Assembly (NCBI GenBank): GCA_945788445.1
Contig: CALZMA010000067.1
Coordinates: forward strand, 1 to 5,694
Source of the DNA: an uncultured Bacteroidales bacterium
GTDB lineage: Bacteria > Bacteroidota > Bacteroidia > Bacteroidales > Bacteroidaceae
Length of the DNA: 5,694 nucleotides
Direction: 5' to 3'
Position 1 is the first letter of the stretch, and each line of letters starts with the position of its first letter. The notes below the pieces were generated by a model, which was given only the letters and a program-made list of their open reading frames with translations, searched no databases and was not told the origin of the DNA. Both the position numbers and the translations under genes were made by a program. Below are positions 1 through 5,694 of this stretch, piece by piece.

Positions 1-47
1 CCGCCGTTGTGCTGGCCGTAATCATCTCCAATTCCCTCAGCCTTTAG
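1..47 (+). CDS. Possible C-terminal end of an unidentified membrane protein (partial)
   Basis: Reading from position 3, the frame gives AVVLAVIISNSLSL and then a TAG stop at 45-47. This looks like the end of a hydrophobic, possibly membrane-spanning segment, but 14 residues are too few to assign a family. If real, the gene runs toward the leftward gene at 661-1221, and the repeat island 48-660 lies between two convergent genes. That is a common place for such elements. Alternatives are a short leftward reading starting at 25 (MITASTTA, preceded by GGAG) or plain noncoding DNA. Only sequence to the left of the window can decide. Confidence 0.3.
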   Translation, partial: AVVLAVIISNSLSL

Positions 48-110
48 CCGGGGGGGGCTACCCCGCGGGAAAAATTACCCAAGCAGGCGGGGGAGCGTGC
101 GGTTGTCATG

Positions 111-169
111 CGTTCAACATGAAGGCCCGCAGGGCTGACCTTTAGCCCTTTGAGCCTTCTCGTTGAACG
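111..169. repeat. Small palindromic intergenic element bounded by CGTTCAAC / GTTGAACG
   Basis: CGTTCAAC at 111-118 is the exact reverse complement of GTTGAACG at 162-169. The inner parts also pair imperfectly: 111-136 against 144-169, leaving a short loop near 137-143. The left arm carries the module GCCCGCAGGGCTGACCTT, which recurs in both arms of the larger element at 345-566. The two are therefore members of one family, this one being the short form. No transposase and no clear target-site duplication is visible. It could be a mobile palindromic repeat of the REP or MITE kind, or a transcript-end structure. The structure is directly visible; the mobility is inference. Confidence 0.75.
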
Positions 170-207
170 CTCGTCATCCAGAGAACGAATGACGGCTGGC
201 TGTGAAG

Positions 208-312
208 TTTTACCAATTCCGCCGACTGTTTTTCCAATCCCGCCGATTGAATTTTCAATCCCGCCGACTGAAATTTCAATCCCGCCGACTGTTTTTCCAA
301 TCCCGCCGATTG
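208..312. repeat. Tandem array of five 21-bp units
   Basis: Five contiguous units start at 208, 229, 250, 271 and 292. Each has a nearly constant 15-base core, CAATCCCGCCGA(C/T)TG, preceded by six variable A/T-rich bases (TTTTTC, AATTTT or AAATTT). Units two and five are identical. In units two and five the core is itself a small inverted repeat (CAATC-CCGCC-GATTG). There are no unique spacers, so this is not a CRISPR array. Twenty-one bases is two helical turns, so the A/T tracts are phased. Because 21 is a multiple of three, both strands stay open: the reverse strand would read a seven-residue repeat around GGIGKTV, but I do not think this is a protein gene. Confidence 0.92.
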
Positions 313-344
313 GTGAATGTGTCATGAAGGAAAGTGGTTTCAAG

Positions 345-566
345 CGTTCAACGTGAGGCCCGAAGGGCTGACCTTAGCCCATAGCCCAGGCCGCAAGGCC
401 TGGGTAGCCCAGAGGGTATCCGATGAGCCCCGTAGGGGCGGCAGCTCTATGCGAGTGGATAATGGTGCCGCCCTTATAGGGCTCATCGGATTGTCACCGG
501 GCTAACCCAGGGCTTCACCCTGGGCTATGGGCTGAAGGTCAGCCCTGCGGGCCTCCGTGTTGAACG
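345..566. repeat. Large nested palindrome with about 100-nt arms (MITE/REP-like)
   Basis: The left arm 345-442 and right arm 467-566 are imperfect reverse complements around a 24-nt loop (443-466). The ends are CGTTCAAC (345-352) and GTTGAACG (559-566). The longest exact block near the loop is ATCCGATGAGCCC (418-430) against its complement at 479-491. Each arm is also built of three small hairpins of its own. On the left these are 358-368, 385-404 (eight-pair stem, GCAA loop) and 427-439. On the right they are 542-552, 506-524 and 470-482. Stems are kept while loops differ. No coding capacity and no obvious target-site duplication is seen. It is an expanded relative of the element at 111-169. 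Whether it moves, ends transcripts or acts as RNA is unknown. Confidence 0.88.
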
Positions 567-595
567 TTAGAATATGGGCGGGGATAGATACAGAG

Positions 596-625
596 AGAGG
601 CAGACACCCGCCGGTGCCTGCCTCT
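596..625 (-). terminator. Hairpin downstream of the small outer-membrane protein gene, possible terminator
   Basis: AGAGGCAG (596-603) pairs exactly with CTGCCTCT (618-625). After one mismatch the stem continues with CACC (605-608) against GGTG (613-616), leaving a four-base loop. The hairpin lies about 35 nt past the stop codon of the leftward gene, where a terminator would be expected. On that strand it is followed by a pyrimidine-rich stretch rather than a true U-run, so termination efficiency is uncertain. Confidence 0.5.
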
Positions 626-660
626 TCAAGCATGAAAAATGTTGTGTAAAGTGGTGCTCG

Positions 661-1221
661 TTAGAACGAATAGCCGAGAGCAATGTTGAAGCCCGTGGCA
701 GCGTCGTCGCCGAACTTAAATTCAGGAGCCCAGTAGAAGAAACCGCCGCTGAGCATGAAATTCTTGTACGTAACGCTGAGGCGCGGGTTGATGATGCCGT
801 CGAATTTCACCTTCTCGTTCCATTCGATTTTGCCCTTGCTGTTGATTTCTGCTTCGTCCTGCAGGCGGAGCGAGGGACCGGCAGCGAGGACGAGGTAGAG
901 GCCGAGGTCGTCCTTCTTCGTGATCTCGAAGGTGTAGTTCAGAGCCAGATCGAAGTTGTAGTTGCCGTGACTCTCGAAGTTGCCGCGGATGTTAAATTCA
1001 CCGCCGAAGCCGTTCGGGTTCAGGAAATAGTCAGAGATACCGTAGTTTTCACCGCCGTCGAAGCTGTAGAAAACAAGGTTGAACGCGGAAATCATGTTGT
1101 CTGCGCTGGCGTTAGTGCCCTGCGTCTTGTTCGGGGCGAGGCTTGCGAAGTTAATCTTTTCTGCGTTTGCGCTGAAAATCGTAGCTACAACCATCAGCAC
1201 GGTAAGGAATGCTTTTCTCAT
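661..1221 (-). CDS. Small secreted beta-barrel-like outer-membrane protein, function unknown
   Basis: This encodes 186 aa. Residues 1-20 form a clear signal peptide: basic MRK, a hydrophobic core, then the Ala-x-Ala site SANA before Glu21. The mature part alternates polar and hydrophobic residues in probable strands (about 73-82, 87-101, 106-119, 137-152, 154-169 and 176-186) and ends in the aromatic Phe typical of outer-membrane barrels. The size would suit a barrel of about eight strands. I recognise no specific family and no catalytic motif. The frame stays open upstream to an ATG at 1347, but that extension lacks a signal peptide and begins upstream of the predicted transcription start, so the ATG at 1221 is preferred. 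The leader just before it is AT-rich without a Shine-Dalgarno sequence. The gene is divergent from the SusC-family gene. A periplasmic beta-rich protein is the main alternative. Confidence 0.82.
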   Translation of the reverse strand: MRKAFLTVLMVVATIFSANAEKINFASLAPNKTQGTNASADNMISAFNLVFYSFDGGENYGISDYFLNPNGFGGEFNIRGNFESHGNYNFDLALNYTFEITKKDDLGLYLVLAAGPSLRLQDEAEINSKGKIEWNEKVKFDGIINPRLSVTYKNFMLSGGFFYWAPEFKFGDDAATGFNIALGYSF

Positions 1222-1336
1222 AATGGTATAAATTAGGTTGTTAAGGAACTGTTGTTGCTTCGTTTTTGGGACGCGGGCAGAAGCCGCGGAGTGGGGCAGC
1301 GGTTCTTCAGGGGAAGAGATGGGATGTCCAACGCCG

Positions 1337-1366
1337 CAAATGTACAAACATTTTAATACGAACCAA
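1337..1366 (-). promoter_or_regulatory. Bacteroidetes-type promoter for the small outer-membrane protein gene
   Basis: On the minus strand, TACATTTG (1344 down to 1337) matches the -7 consensus TAnnTTTG exactly. A TTG (1366 down to 1364) stands 19 nt upstream as the -33 element. Transcription would begin near 1330, giving an untranslated leader of roughly 110 nt before the ATG at 1221. The DNA upstream is AT-rich. The match is direct; activity is inferred. Confidence 0.75.
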
Positions 1367-1684
1367 GTAAAATCTCAATAAAATTATAAAATTTTCGGGT
1401 TAAGATGCTTTCTTTTTTCTTTTAGTGCTATATATGCTCATTCTGCGGCGACATTTCGGTCCTTACTCTCTTGCCCGTGAGGCTGCGCCGTGCGGAGAAG
1501 TGTCAGGGCTTGAAACGACAAAATAGCTACAGGCAATCCAAACGCGCCGCTTTCGGCCACTTTTGCGCTTTCGGCCTGCTGGTTTTCTTACGTTTTGCTT
1601 TTTAATTTCCCCAAAAAGCCTTCAAAATGCTGCGCGCCAAACGTCAAAGTGTGCAACCAGTGTAAAAAGATGTAGGAAAAACGC
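1367..1684. other. Divergent intergenic region between two promoters, no gene
   Basis: This stretch separates the leftward promoter at 1337-1366 from the rightward one at 1685-1712. Its left part is AT-rich with a pyrimidine tract (about 1409-1423). The middle is GC-rich and carries the direct repeat at 1548-1576. A frame open from 1563 to 1865 runs through the promoter and the structured leader and has no protein-like composition, so I do not call a gene. A regulator could bind here to control either side, but no known operator is recognised. Confidence 0.6.
1548..1576. repeat. Pair of 11-bp direct repeats upstream of the SusC-gene promoter
   Basis: CGCTTTCGGCC occurs exactly at 1548-1558 and 1566-1576, with starts 18 bp apart. 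The pair lies about 110 bp upstream of the rightward promoter. Two copies on nearly the same face of the helix could be a dimeric activator site. Chance similarity in GC-rich DNA is also possible. No known binding motif is recognised. Confidence 0.4.
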
Positions 1685-1712
1685 TTGTTATATATATTTA
1701 TTTGTATTTTTG
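1685..1712 (+). promoter_or_regulatory. Bacteroidetes-type promoter for the SusC/SusD operon
   Basis: TATTTTTG at 1705-1712 is an exact match to the -7 consensus TAnnTTTG. A TTG at 1685-1687 stands 17 nt upstream as a likely -33 element, a slightly shorter spacing than in the divergent promoter. The spacer is almost pure A/T. Transcription would start near 1719, leaving about 265 nt before the SusC-family start codon. No better promoter match is seen closer to the gene. Confidence 0.7.
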
Positions 1713-1718
1713 CGGCCC

Positions 1719-1983
1719 AAGGTCCTTCGTTTTCACCAATATTTAGTTTGGCGAGCGCAGGATTTCGCCCCGTTGCGGGGTGCCGGAAACTGCATACGAC
1801 GCAACAGACTGACGACTAAACTGCGAGAGCCTCCCCTCCCGGAAGGCCAGCGGACAGGCGCTTAGCACCTGCTCCTTGACACACCCACATGGCGCGAGAG
1901 TGTAAGGCCCAGGCTGTAGGCTTTACGCCCCGCTTGTGTGTATCAACCTAAAAATGCAAAATGTTTAATTAAATGGTTATATT
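1719..1983 (+). promoter_or_regulatory. Long structured 5' leader of the SusC/SusD transcript
   Basis: Several hairpins follow in order. CGCCCCG/CGGGGTG (1766-1782) has a three-base loop. A weak GCCT/AGGC stem spans 1829-1847. GGA-CAGG-C-GC against GC-A-CCTG-C-TCC spans 1852-1875 with one mismatch and one bulge. Directly next to it is a domain closed by TTGA-CACAC (1876-1884) against GTGTG-TA-TCAA (1936-1946). That domain encloses a fully paired 8-bp stem, GTAAGGCC (1902-1909) with GGCTTTAC (1919-1926). The last 37 nt before the start codon are AT-rich and look unstructured, as expected for ribosome entry in this phylum. No riboswitch class is recognised. The leader may regulate SusCD expression or yield a small RNA; both are inference. 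Confidence 0.55.
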
Positions 1984-4935
1984 ATGAACAAAAAGTTAGT
2001 GCTCTTCGGAGCCGGTGTGTTGCTTTCGGCAGCCACGGCTTCAGCGCAGACGCATGTAACGGGTAAGGTAACCGACTCCAACGGCCAGCCCCTCGCCGGT
2101 GCCACCATTCGCGTGAATGGCACCAAGATGGTGACTACGACCGACGTGAACGGTAACTTCAAGCTCAAGAACGTGCCCGCCGCCGCTAAGAAACTGGTGG
2201 TTTCCTACATCGGTATGGAACCGCAGACCGTGAGCGTTGCCGGCAATGTGCAGGTAGTCCTCAAGGACAACGAACTCGGCGAAGCCGTGGTAATCGGTTA
2301 CGGTACGGCCCGTAAGGTCGGCACCGTGGTAGGTTCGGTGAAGAAGGTAGGCAGCGAGCAGGTTTCCGACAAGCCCGCCACCAACGTGGCCGACGCCCTC
2401 CAGGGTAAGGTAGCCGGTCTGCAGATTTTCTCCAACTCGGGCGATGCCGGCGAAATGGGCGACATGAGTATCCGCGTGCGTGGTGTGGGTTCACTCGGCG
2501 CGAGCAACTCTCCCCTCATCGTCATCGACGGTTCTCCCGCTTCCAGCTCGGCCCTCGCCATGCTGAACGACCGCGACATCGAGAGCATTACCACTTTGAA
2601 GGACGCTTCCGCCACTTCTATCTACGGTTCCCGTGCATCCAACGGTGTCATCTACGTGACCACCAAGCGTGGCCGCTCCGGCGAAAAGTCGCGCATCACG
2701 CTTTCGCAGCGTGTCGGCTTCAGCCAGCTCGCCAACGGCATCGGCAACCCGATGAACGCTGACGAACTCCTCCAGTTCCAGCTCGAGAACGGCATCATCC
2801 AGGCCGACAAGTACGAAGAGTACAAGCTCCACGGCGCCAACACCAACTGGCAGAAGTACTTCTTCGACAACGCCGCCCCGATGTACGCCACCGACTTCTC
2901 CCTCCAGGGTGGTTCGGGCTCGACCACGTACTTCGTTTCCGCTTCCTACAACAAGCAGAAGAGCCTTACCCGCGTGTCCCACTTCGACCGCTACACCCTC
3001 CGCACGAACCTCGACACGCGTCCGAAGGAATGGCTCACCTTCGGCATCAAGCAGAGCATTGCCTACACCGACCGCCGCTCCGACGAATGGACCAACACCG
3101 ACACGCGCAACACGGCCAACTCCATGATTTCTTCCTACATGTACCCCGCCTACTGGGATCCGTACGACCCCGAGTACCGCAAGGACCACATGATCTACGG
3201 TGGTAACATGTATGACTCCCAGTATATGCAGAGCCTCCGCCCGAGCCAGACGAACGACATCGTCTACAGCGGCGTGGCCTATGCACAGATTACGCCCCTC
3301 AAGGGTCTCACCGTGAAGTCGCAGCTTGGTCTCTACGCCACCGACAGCCGTACGTCGCAGTATATGTACTCCTCCATGCCCGGTGCCACCAACGGCTGGG
3401 CCTACGAAGGTCACGGCCGCTCCTCGCAGTGGACCATCACCAACACGGCTGAGTACAAGTTCGACATCGCCAAGGTTCACCACTTCACCCTCCTCGCCGG
3501 ACAGGAAGGCATCAAGTACGACTCCAAGTCATTCGGCATCCAGGGTACGGGTACGACCGACGACCGCCTGCCGACCCTCGGCAACGTGACCGAAGGCAAG
3601 GTTCCCTCGTACTCCAGCACGGCCAACCGCTACCTCTCCTTCTTCGGCCGCGTGGACTACAACTTGATGGACAAGTACTTCGCCAACTTCACCGTACGTA
3701 ACGACCAGTGCTCCCGCTTCGGTGCCAAGAACCGTTCCGCCAACTTCTACAGCGGCGGTCTCATGTGGCGCGTGAGCGCAGAAAGCTTCATGGCCGAGAC
3801 GCGCAACTGGTTGAGCGACCTCCAGCTCAAGTTCAGTATAGGTTCCACGGGTAACTCCGGTATCGGCGACTACGCCAGCCTCGGCCTCATCGGTACCACG
3901 CAGTACTTGGGCCAGAGCGGTTGGGGCCTTGCACAGCCCTCCAACGAAGAGCTCGGTTGGGAAACCCAGATCCAGACCAACATCGGTGTGATGGCCCGCT
4001 TCTTCGACCGCCTCAGCGTCGATGTGAACCTCTACCACAAGAAGACGAAGGACATGCTCCTCGGTGTGCCCCTTCCCACGACTACTGGCTTCGGCTCGCA
4101 GATGATGAACATCGGTTCGATGTCCAACAAGGGTATCGAAGTGGAACTCTCCTACGATGCTTACCGCAGCGAGAAGGGCTTCCTCTCCTTCTACGTGAAC
4201 TACGCCTACAACACGAACCAGATTGACGAACTCTTCTACGGCTTGAAGGAATGGCCGATGAAGGACTACCTCGTCAGCTACATGGTAGGCCAGAGCCTCA
4301 ACTACTACCTCCCCATCTACGCCGGCGTCGACAAGAAAGACGGTGCCCCGATGTGGTACAAGGTAGGCTACAAGGGTGACCCCGGTCACGAGTTCAACCC
4401 CGAAACCATGACGAAGCAGTACAGCGACGACCTCTACCAGGATACCGGCAAGAGCCGCTACACGCCCCACTCCGGCGGTTTCGGCCTCTCGGCCAGCTAC
4501 TGGGGCTTCACGCTCAACGCTGACTTCTCCGTGATGCTCGGCAAGTACATGATCAACAACGACTACTTCTTCGCAGCATCCGCAGGCAACGCCCAGAACG
4601 GTTTCAACCAGGACCGCGACATGCTCAACATCTGGAAGAAGCCCGGCGACCTTGCTGAACTCCCCGCCTTCAAGTACGACACGCAGTTCGACACCCACGT
4701 GCTCGAAAACGCTTCGTTCATGCGTCTGAAGAACCTCTCGCTCTCCTACGACCTGCCCAAGCGCTGGCTCCGCGCCACCCGCTTCTTCGAGAACGTACGC
4801 CTCAACGCCACCGCACGTAACCTCTGGACCGTGACGAACTACCGTGGTGCTGACCCCGAGCTCGACTCCAACCTCGCCCTCGGTAACTACCCCTCCACCC
4901 GTCAGTTCACCTTCGGCGTTGAAGTTTCATTCTAA
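1984..4935 (+). CDS. SusC/RagA-family TonB-dependent outer-membrane transporter
   Basis: This 983-aa protein is complete and of normal family length. It imports a ligand bound by its SusD partner across the outer membrane, powered by TonB-ExbBD. Visible parts: a signal peptide (1-21, ending ASA); a carboxypeptidase-regulatory-like domain (about 25-95, with GKVTDSNGQPLAGATI and VSYIGM); a TonB-box-like GEAVVIGYG (99-107); a plug (about 113-228) with VADALQGKVAGL, IRVRGVGS and the SusC/RagA signature DIESITTLKDASATSIYGS followed by RASNGVI; then a barrel with RNDQCSRFG, STGNSGIGDY, LGWETQIQTN and FMRLKNLSLSYDLP, ending in Phe (VEVSF). There is no N-terminal STN domain, so the usual anti-sigma partnership of STN-bearing transporters is not expected. 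The start is the only ATG giving the signal peptide. Substrate cannot be told from sequence: glycans are commonest, peptides possible. No frameshift is seen. Confidence 0.97.
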   Translation: MNKKLVLFGAGVLLSAATASAQTHVTGKVTDSNGQPLAGATIRVNGTKMVTTTDVNGNFKLKNVPAAAKKLVVSYIGMEPQTVSVAGNVQVVLKDNELGEAVVIGYGTARKVGTVVGSVKKVGSEQVSDKPATNVADALQGKVAGLQIFSNSGDAGEMGDMSIRVRGVGSLGASNSPLIVIDGSPASSSALAMLNDRDIESITTLKDASATSIYGSRASNGVIYVTTKRGRSGEKSRITLSQRVGFSQLANGIGNPMNADELLQFQLENGIIQADKYEEYKLHGANTNWQKYFFDNAAPMYATDFSLQGGSGSTTYFVSASYNKQKSLTRVSHFDRYTLRTNLDTRPKEWLTFGIKQSIAYTDRRSDEWTNTDTRNTANSMISSYMYPAYWDPYDPEYRKDHMIYGGNMYDSQYMQSLRPSQTNDIVYSGVAYAQITPLKGLTVKSQLGLYATDSRTSQYMYSSMPGATNGWAYEGHGRSSQWTITNTAEYKFDIAKVHHFTLLAGQEGIKYDSKSFGIQGTGTTDDRLPTLGNVTEGKVPSYSSTANRYLSFFGRVDYNLMDKYFANFTVRNDQCSRFGAKNRSANFYSGGLMWRVSAESFMAETRNWLSDLQLKFSIGSTGNSGIGDYASLGLIGTTQYLGQSGWGLAQPSNEELGWETQIQTNIGVMARFFDRLSVDVNLYHKKTKDMLLGVPLPTTTGFGSQMMNIGSMSNKGIEVELSYDAYRSEKGFLSFYVNYAYNTNQIDELFYGLKEWPMKDYLVSYMVGQSLNYYLPIYAGVDKKDGAPMWYKVGYKGDPGHEFNPETMTKQYSDDLYQDTGKSRYTPHSGGFGLSASYWGFTLNADFSVMLGKYMINNDYFFAASAGNAQNGFNQDRDMLNIWKKPGDLAELPAFKYDTQFDTHVLENASFMRLKNLSLSYDLPKRWLRATRFFENVRLNATARNLWTVTNYRGADPELDSNLALGNYPSTRQFTFGVEVSF

Positions 4936-4953
4936 AGAAATGGTTTAGCCGGA

Positions 4954-4996
4954 AGTGCCCGCTGCCCAGCCCTCCCCGGCGAGGTGCAGCGGCACT
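4954..4996 (+). other. Strong intercistronic hairpin between the SusC and SusD genes
   Basis: AGTGCC-CGCTGC (4954-4965) pairs with GCAGCGGCACT (4986-4996), eleven pairs with one bulged C. The apical part can add CCTC (4971-4974) with GAGG (4981-4984). It starts 18 nt after the SusC-family stop and ends 30 nt before the SusD-family start, leaving the AT-rich start region free. No U-run follows, so it is unlikely to be a full terminator. It may protect mRNA ends or tune the ratio of the two proteins. Confidence 0.65.
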
Positions 4997-5026
4997 ACCC
5001 TCAGTCATCCTTTAAACTATAAAACA

Positions 5027-5694
5027 ATGAACAAATATATATTGAAAGCTGTGTTGTGCTCCGCCCTGGTAGCCCCGATGCTCACTTCCTGCGAGCTCGA
5101 CCAGTTCCCCGAGACTTCTCTGCCTACGGAGAAGTCGTGGGCATACGTTTCGGACGCAACGAATTACAACACGGGTCTGCTCGCCATGCTCCGTTCCACG
5201 TGTACGGCCGGCCGCACCGTCTCTGAAATCCAGAGCGACCTGTTCAACCTCCGCACAACGGGTACGTCTGCCATGCAGTACCACAACTGGCGCTTCACGA
5301 CCGCACAGGCTGACGGCGATGCCACCTGGACCTCCAACTACGGCACCATCTCCAACGCCAACAACATCATCAACAACATCGACAAGATTGTGGTGGAAGA
5401 AGGCTCGGACGATGAGGCCCTCCTCAAGAAGTACAAGGCCACGGCCTACTTCGCCCGCGCCTACTGCTACGCCAACATGGTGACCCGCTTCTGCAAGAAC
5501 TACGACCCCGAGACGGCCAAAACCACCCTCGGCCTGCCCCTCGTAACCGTAGTAGACGTGAACGCCAAGCCCAGCCGCGCTTCGCTCGAGAAGACCTATG
5601 AGCTCATCTGCGAAGACATCGACCAGGCCCTCACACTCTTCGAAGACAAGACCAACACCGAATACGCCGAGCCCAACTACTATGTAGCAAAGGC
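5027..5694 (+). CDS. SusD/RagB-family surface lipoprotein, nutrient-binding (3' end beyond window)
   Basis: The first 222 codons are present and open to the right edge; the family is usually about 500-600 aa. Residues 1-21 are a lipoprotein signal with lipobox LTSC, so Cys22 would be lipidated. The mature start CELDQFPETS is typical of SusD proteins. Further family hallmarks are YGTISNANNIINNID, the helical TPR-like KYKATAYFARAYCYANMVTRF, GLPLVT, and SRASLEKTYELICEDIDQAL. The protein sits on the cell surface as a lid on the SusC barrel and helps capture the ligand. It lies 91 nt after the SusC-family gene on the same strand, so the two very likely share a transcript. The start is supported by the signal peptide and the AT-rich leader; no Shine-Dalgarno is seen. 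The binding residues that would hint at substrate mostly lie beyond the window. Confidence 0.96.
   Translation, partial: MNKYILKAVLCSALVAPMLTSCELDQFPETSLPTEKSWAYVSDATNYNTGLLAMLRSTCTAGRTVSEIQSDLFNLRTTGTSAMQYHNWRFTTAQADGDATWTSNYGTISNANNIINNIDKIVVEEGSDDEALLKKYKATAYFARAYCYANMVTRFCKNYDPETAKTTLGLPLVTVVDVNAKPSRASLEKTYELICEDIDQALTLFEDKTNTEYAEPNYYVAK

Larger units (their letters stand above)
48..660. other. Gene-free island of palindromes and tandem repeats
   Basis: No open reading frame here has a plausible start, composition or family resemblance. The stretch holds a small palindrome (111-169), a short hairpin with a CGTCAT/ATGACG stem (172-194), a five-unit 21-bp tandem array (208-312), a large nested palindrome (345-566) and a terminator-like hairpin (596-625). 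Near the left end, the segment around 36-49 (CTCAGCCTTTAGCC) resembles the CTGACCTTTAGCCC module inside the palindromes and may be a decayed copy. A run of eight G's lies at 50-57. Confidence 0.7.

Noticed and set aside
208..312. CRISPR array
   Set aside because: The units are directly contiguous, with only six variable bases each and no unique spacers; no cas genes are present.
44..343. Reverse-strand 99-aa frame with GGIGKT-type seven-residue repeats
   Set aside because: It is produced by the 21-bp noncoding array and runs on into the small palindrome. It has no signal, no recognisable domain and no promoter. Openness in both strands follows from the unit length being a multiple of three.
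574..1236. Forward 220-aa frame
   Set aside because: It is antisense to the signal-peptide-bearing gene at 661-1221, which has a proper promoter and barrel pattern; the forward frame is a shadow.
1222..1347. N-terminal extension of the small outer-membrane protein to the ATG at 1347
   Set aside because: The extension would begin upstream of the predicted transcription start (near 1330) and would bury a perfect signal peptide.
1775..1860. TPP riboswitch-like words (CGGGGTGCC, and GCCAGCG further on)
   Set aside because: The conserved CTGAGA segment and the rest of the TPP core are missing, and a cobalamin core is not present either. The similarity looks accidental.
1563..1865. Forward 100-aa frame in the divergent region
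   Set aside because: It overlaps the operon promoter and the structured leader. Its composition is not protein-like and no family resemblance is seen.
2491..3483. Long reverse-strand frames inside the SusC-family gene (also 3529-4698)
   Set aside because: They are shadows created by the strong codon bias of the real gene, with Val/Gly/Glu-rich composition and no starts or domains.
4936..5026. Rho-independent terminator or second promoter between the SusC and SusD genes
   Set aside because: The hairpin is not followed by a U-run and no TAnnTTTG motif is present, so a shared transcript is the better reading.

Overview
This window comes from the order Bacteroidales and most resembles Prevotellaceae. 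The basis is a SusC/RagA outer-membrane receptor followed by a SusD/RagB lipoprotein, two promoters of the Bacteroidetes type (TTG plus TAnnTTTG), AT-rich leaders without a clear Shine-Dalgarno sequence before all three genes, and a SusC N-terminus in the Prevotella style. The family level is judged by memory of such proteins, not by a search.

Layout: (1) Positions 1-47 may hold the last codons of a hydrophobic protein reading rightward. (2) Positions 48-660 carry no convincing gene. They hold a small palindrome (111-169), five tandem 21-bp units (208-312), a large nested palindrome related to the small one (345-566), and a hairpin (596-625) that may terminate the next gene. (3) A leftward gene (661-1221) encodes a small secreted beta-barrel-like protein, with a good promoter at 1337-1366. 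(4) Positions 1222-1983 form a divergent intergenic region. It contains an 11-bp direct repeat, a rightward promoter at 1685-1712, and a leader of about 265 nt rich in hairpins. (5) A complete SusC-family TonB-dependent transporter (1984-4935, 983 aa) is followed after 91 nt, including a strong intercistronic hairpin, by a SusD-family lipoprotein (from 5027) that runs off the right edge.

How it works together: the SusC barrel and SusD lid form an outer-membrane complex that captures a nutrient, usually a glycan or peptide, and imports it with TonB energy. The window holds no enzyme or regulator gene, so the substrate cannot be named. The small barrel-like protein is transcribed divergently, and its link to the SusCD pair is unproven. 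The most unusual parts are the palindrome/tandem-repeat island on the left and the long structured leader of the SusC gene.
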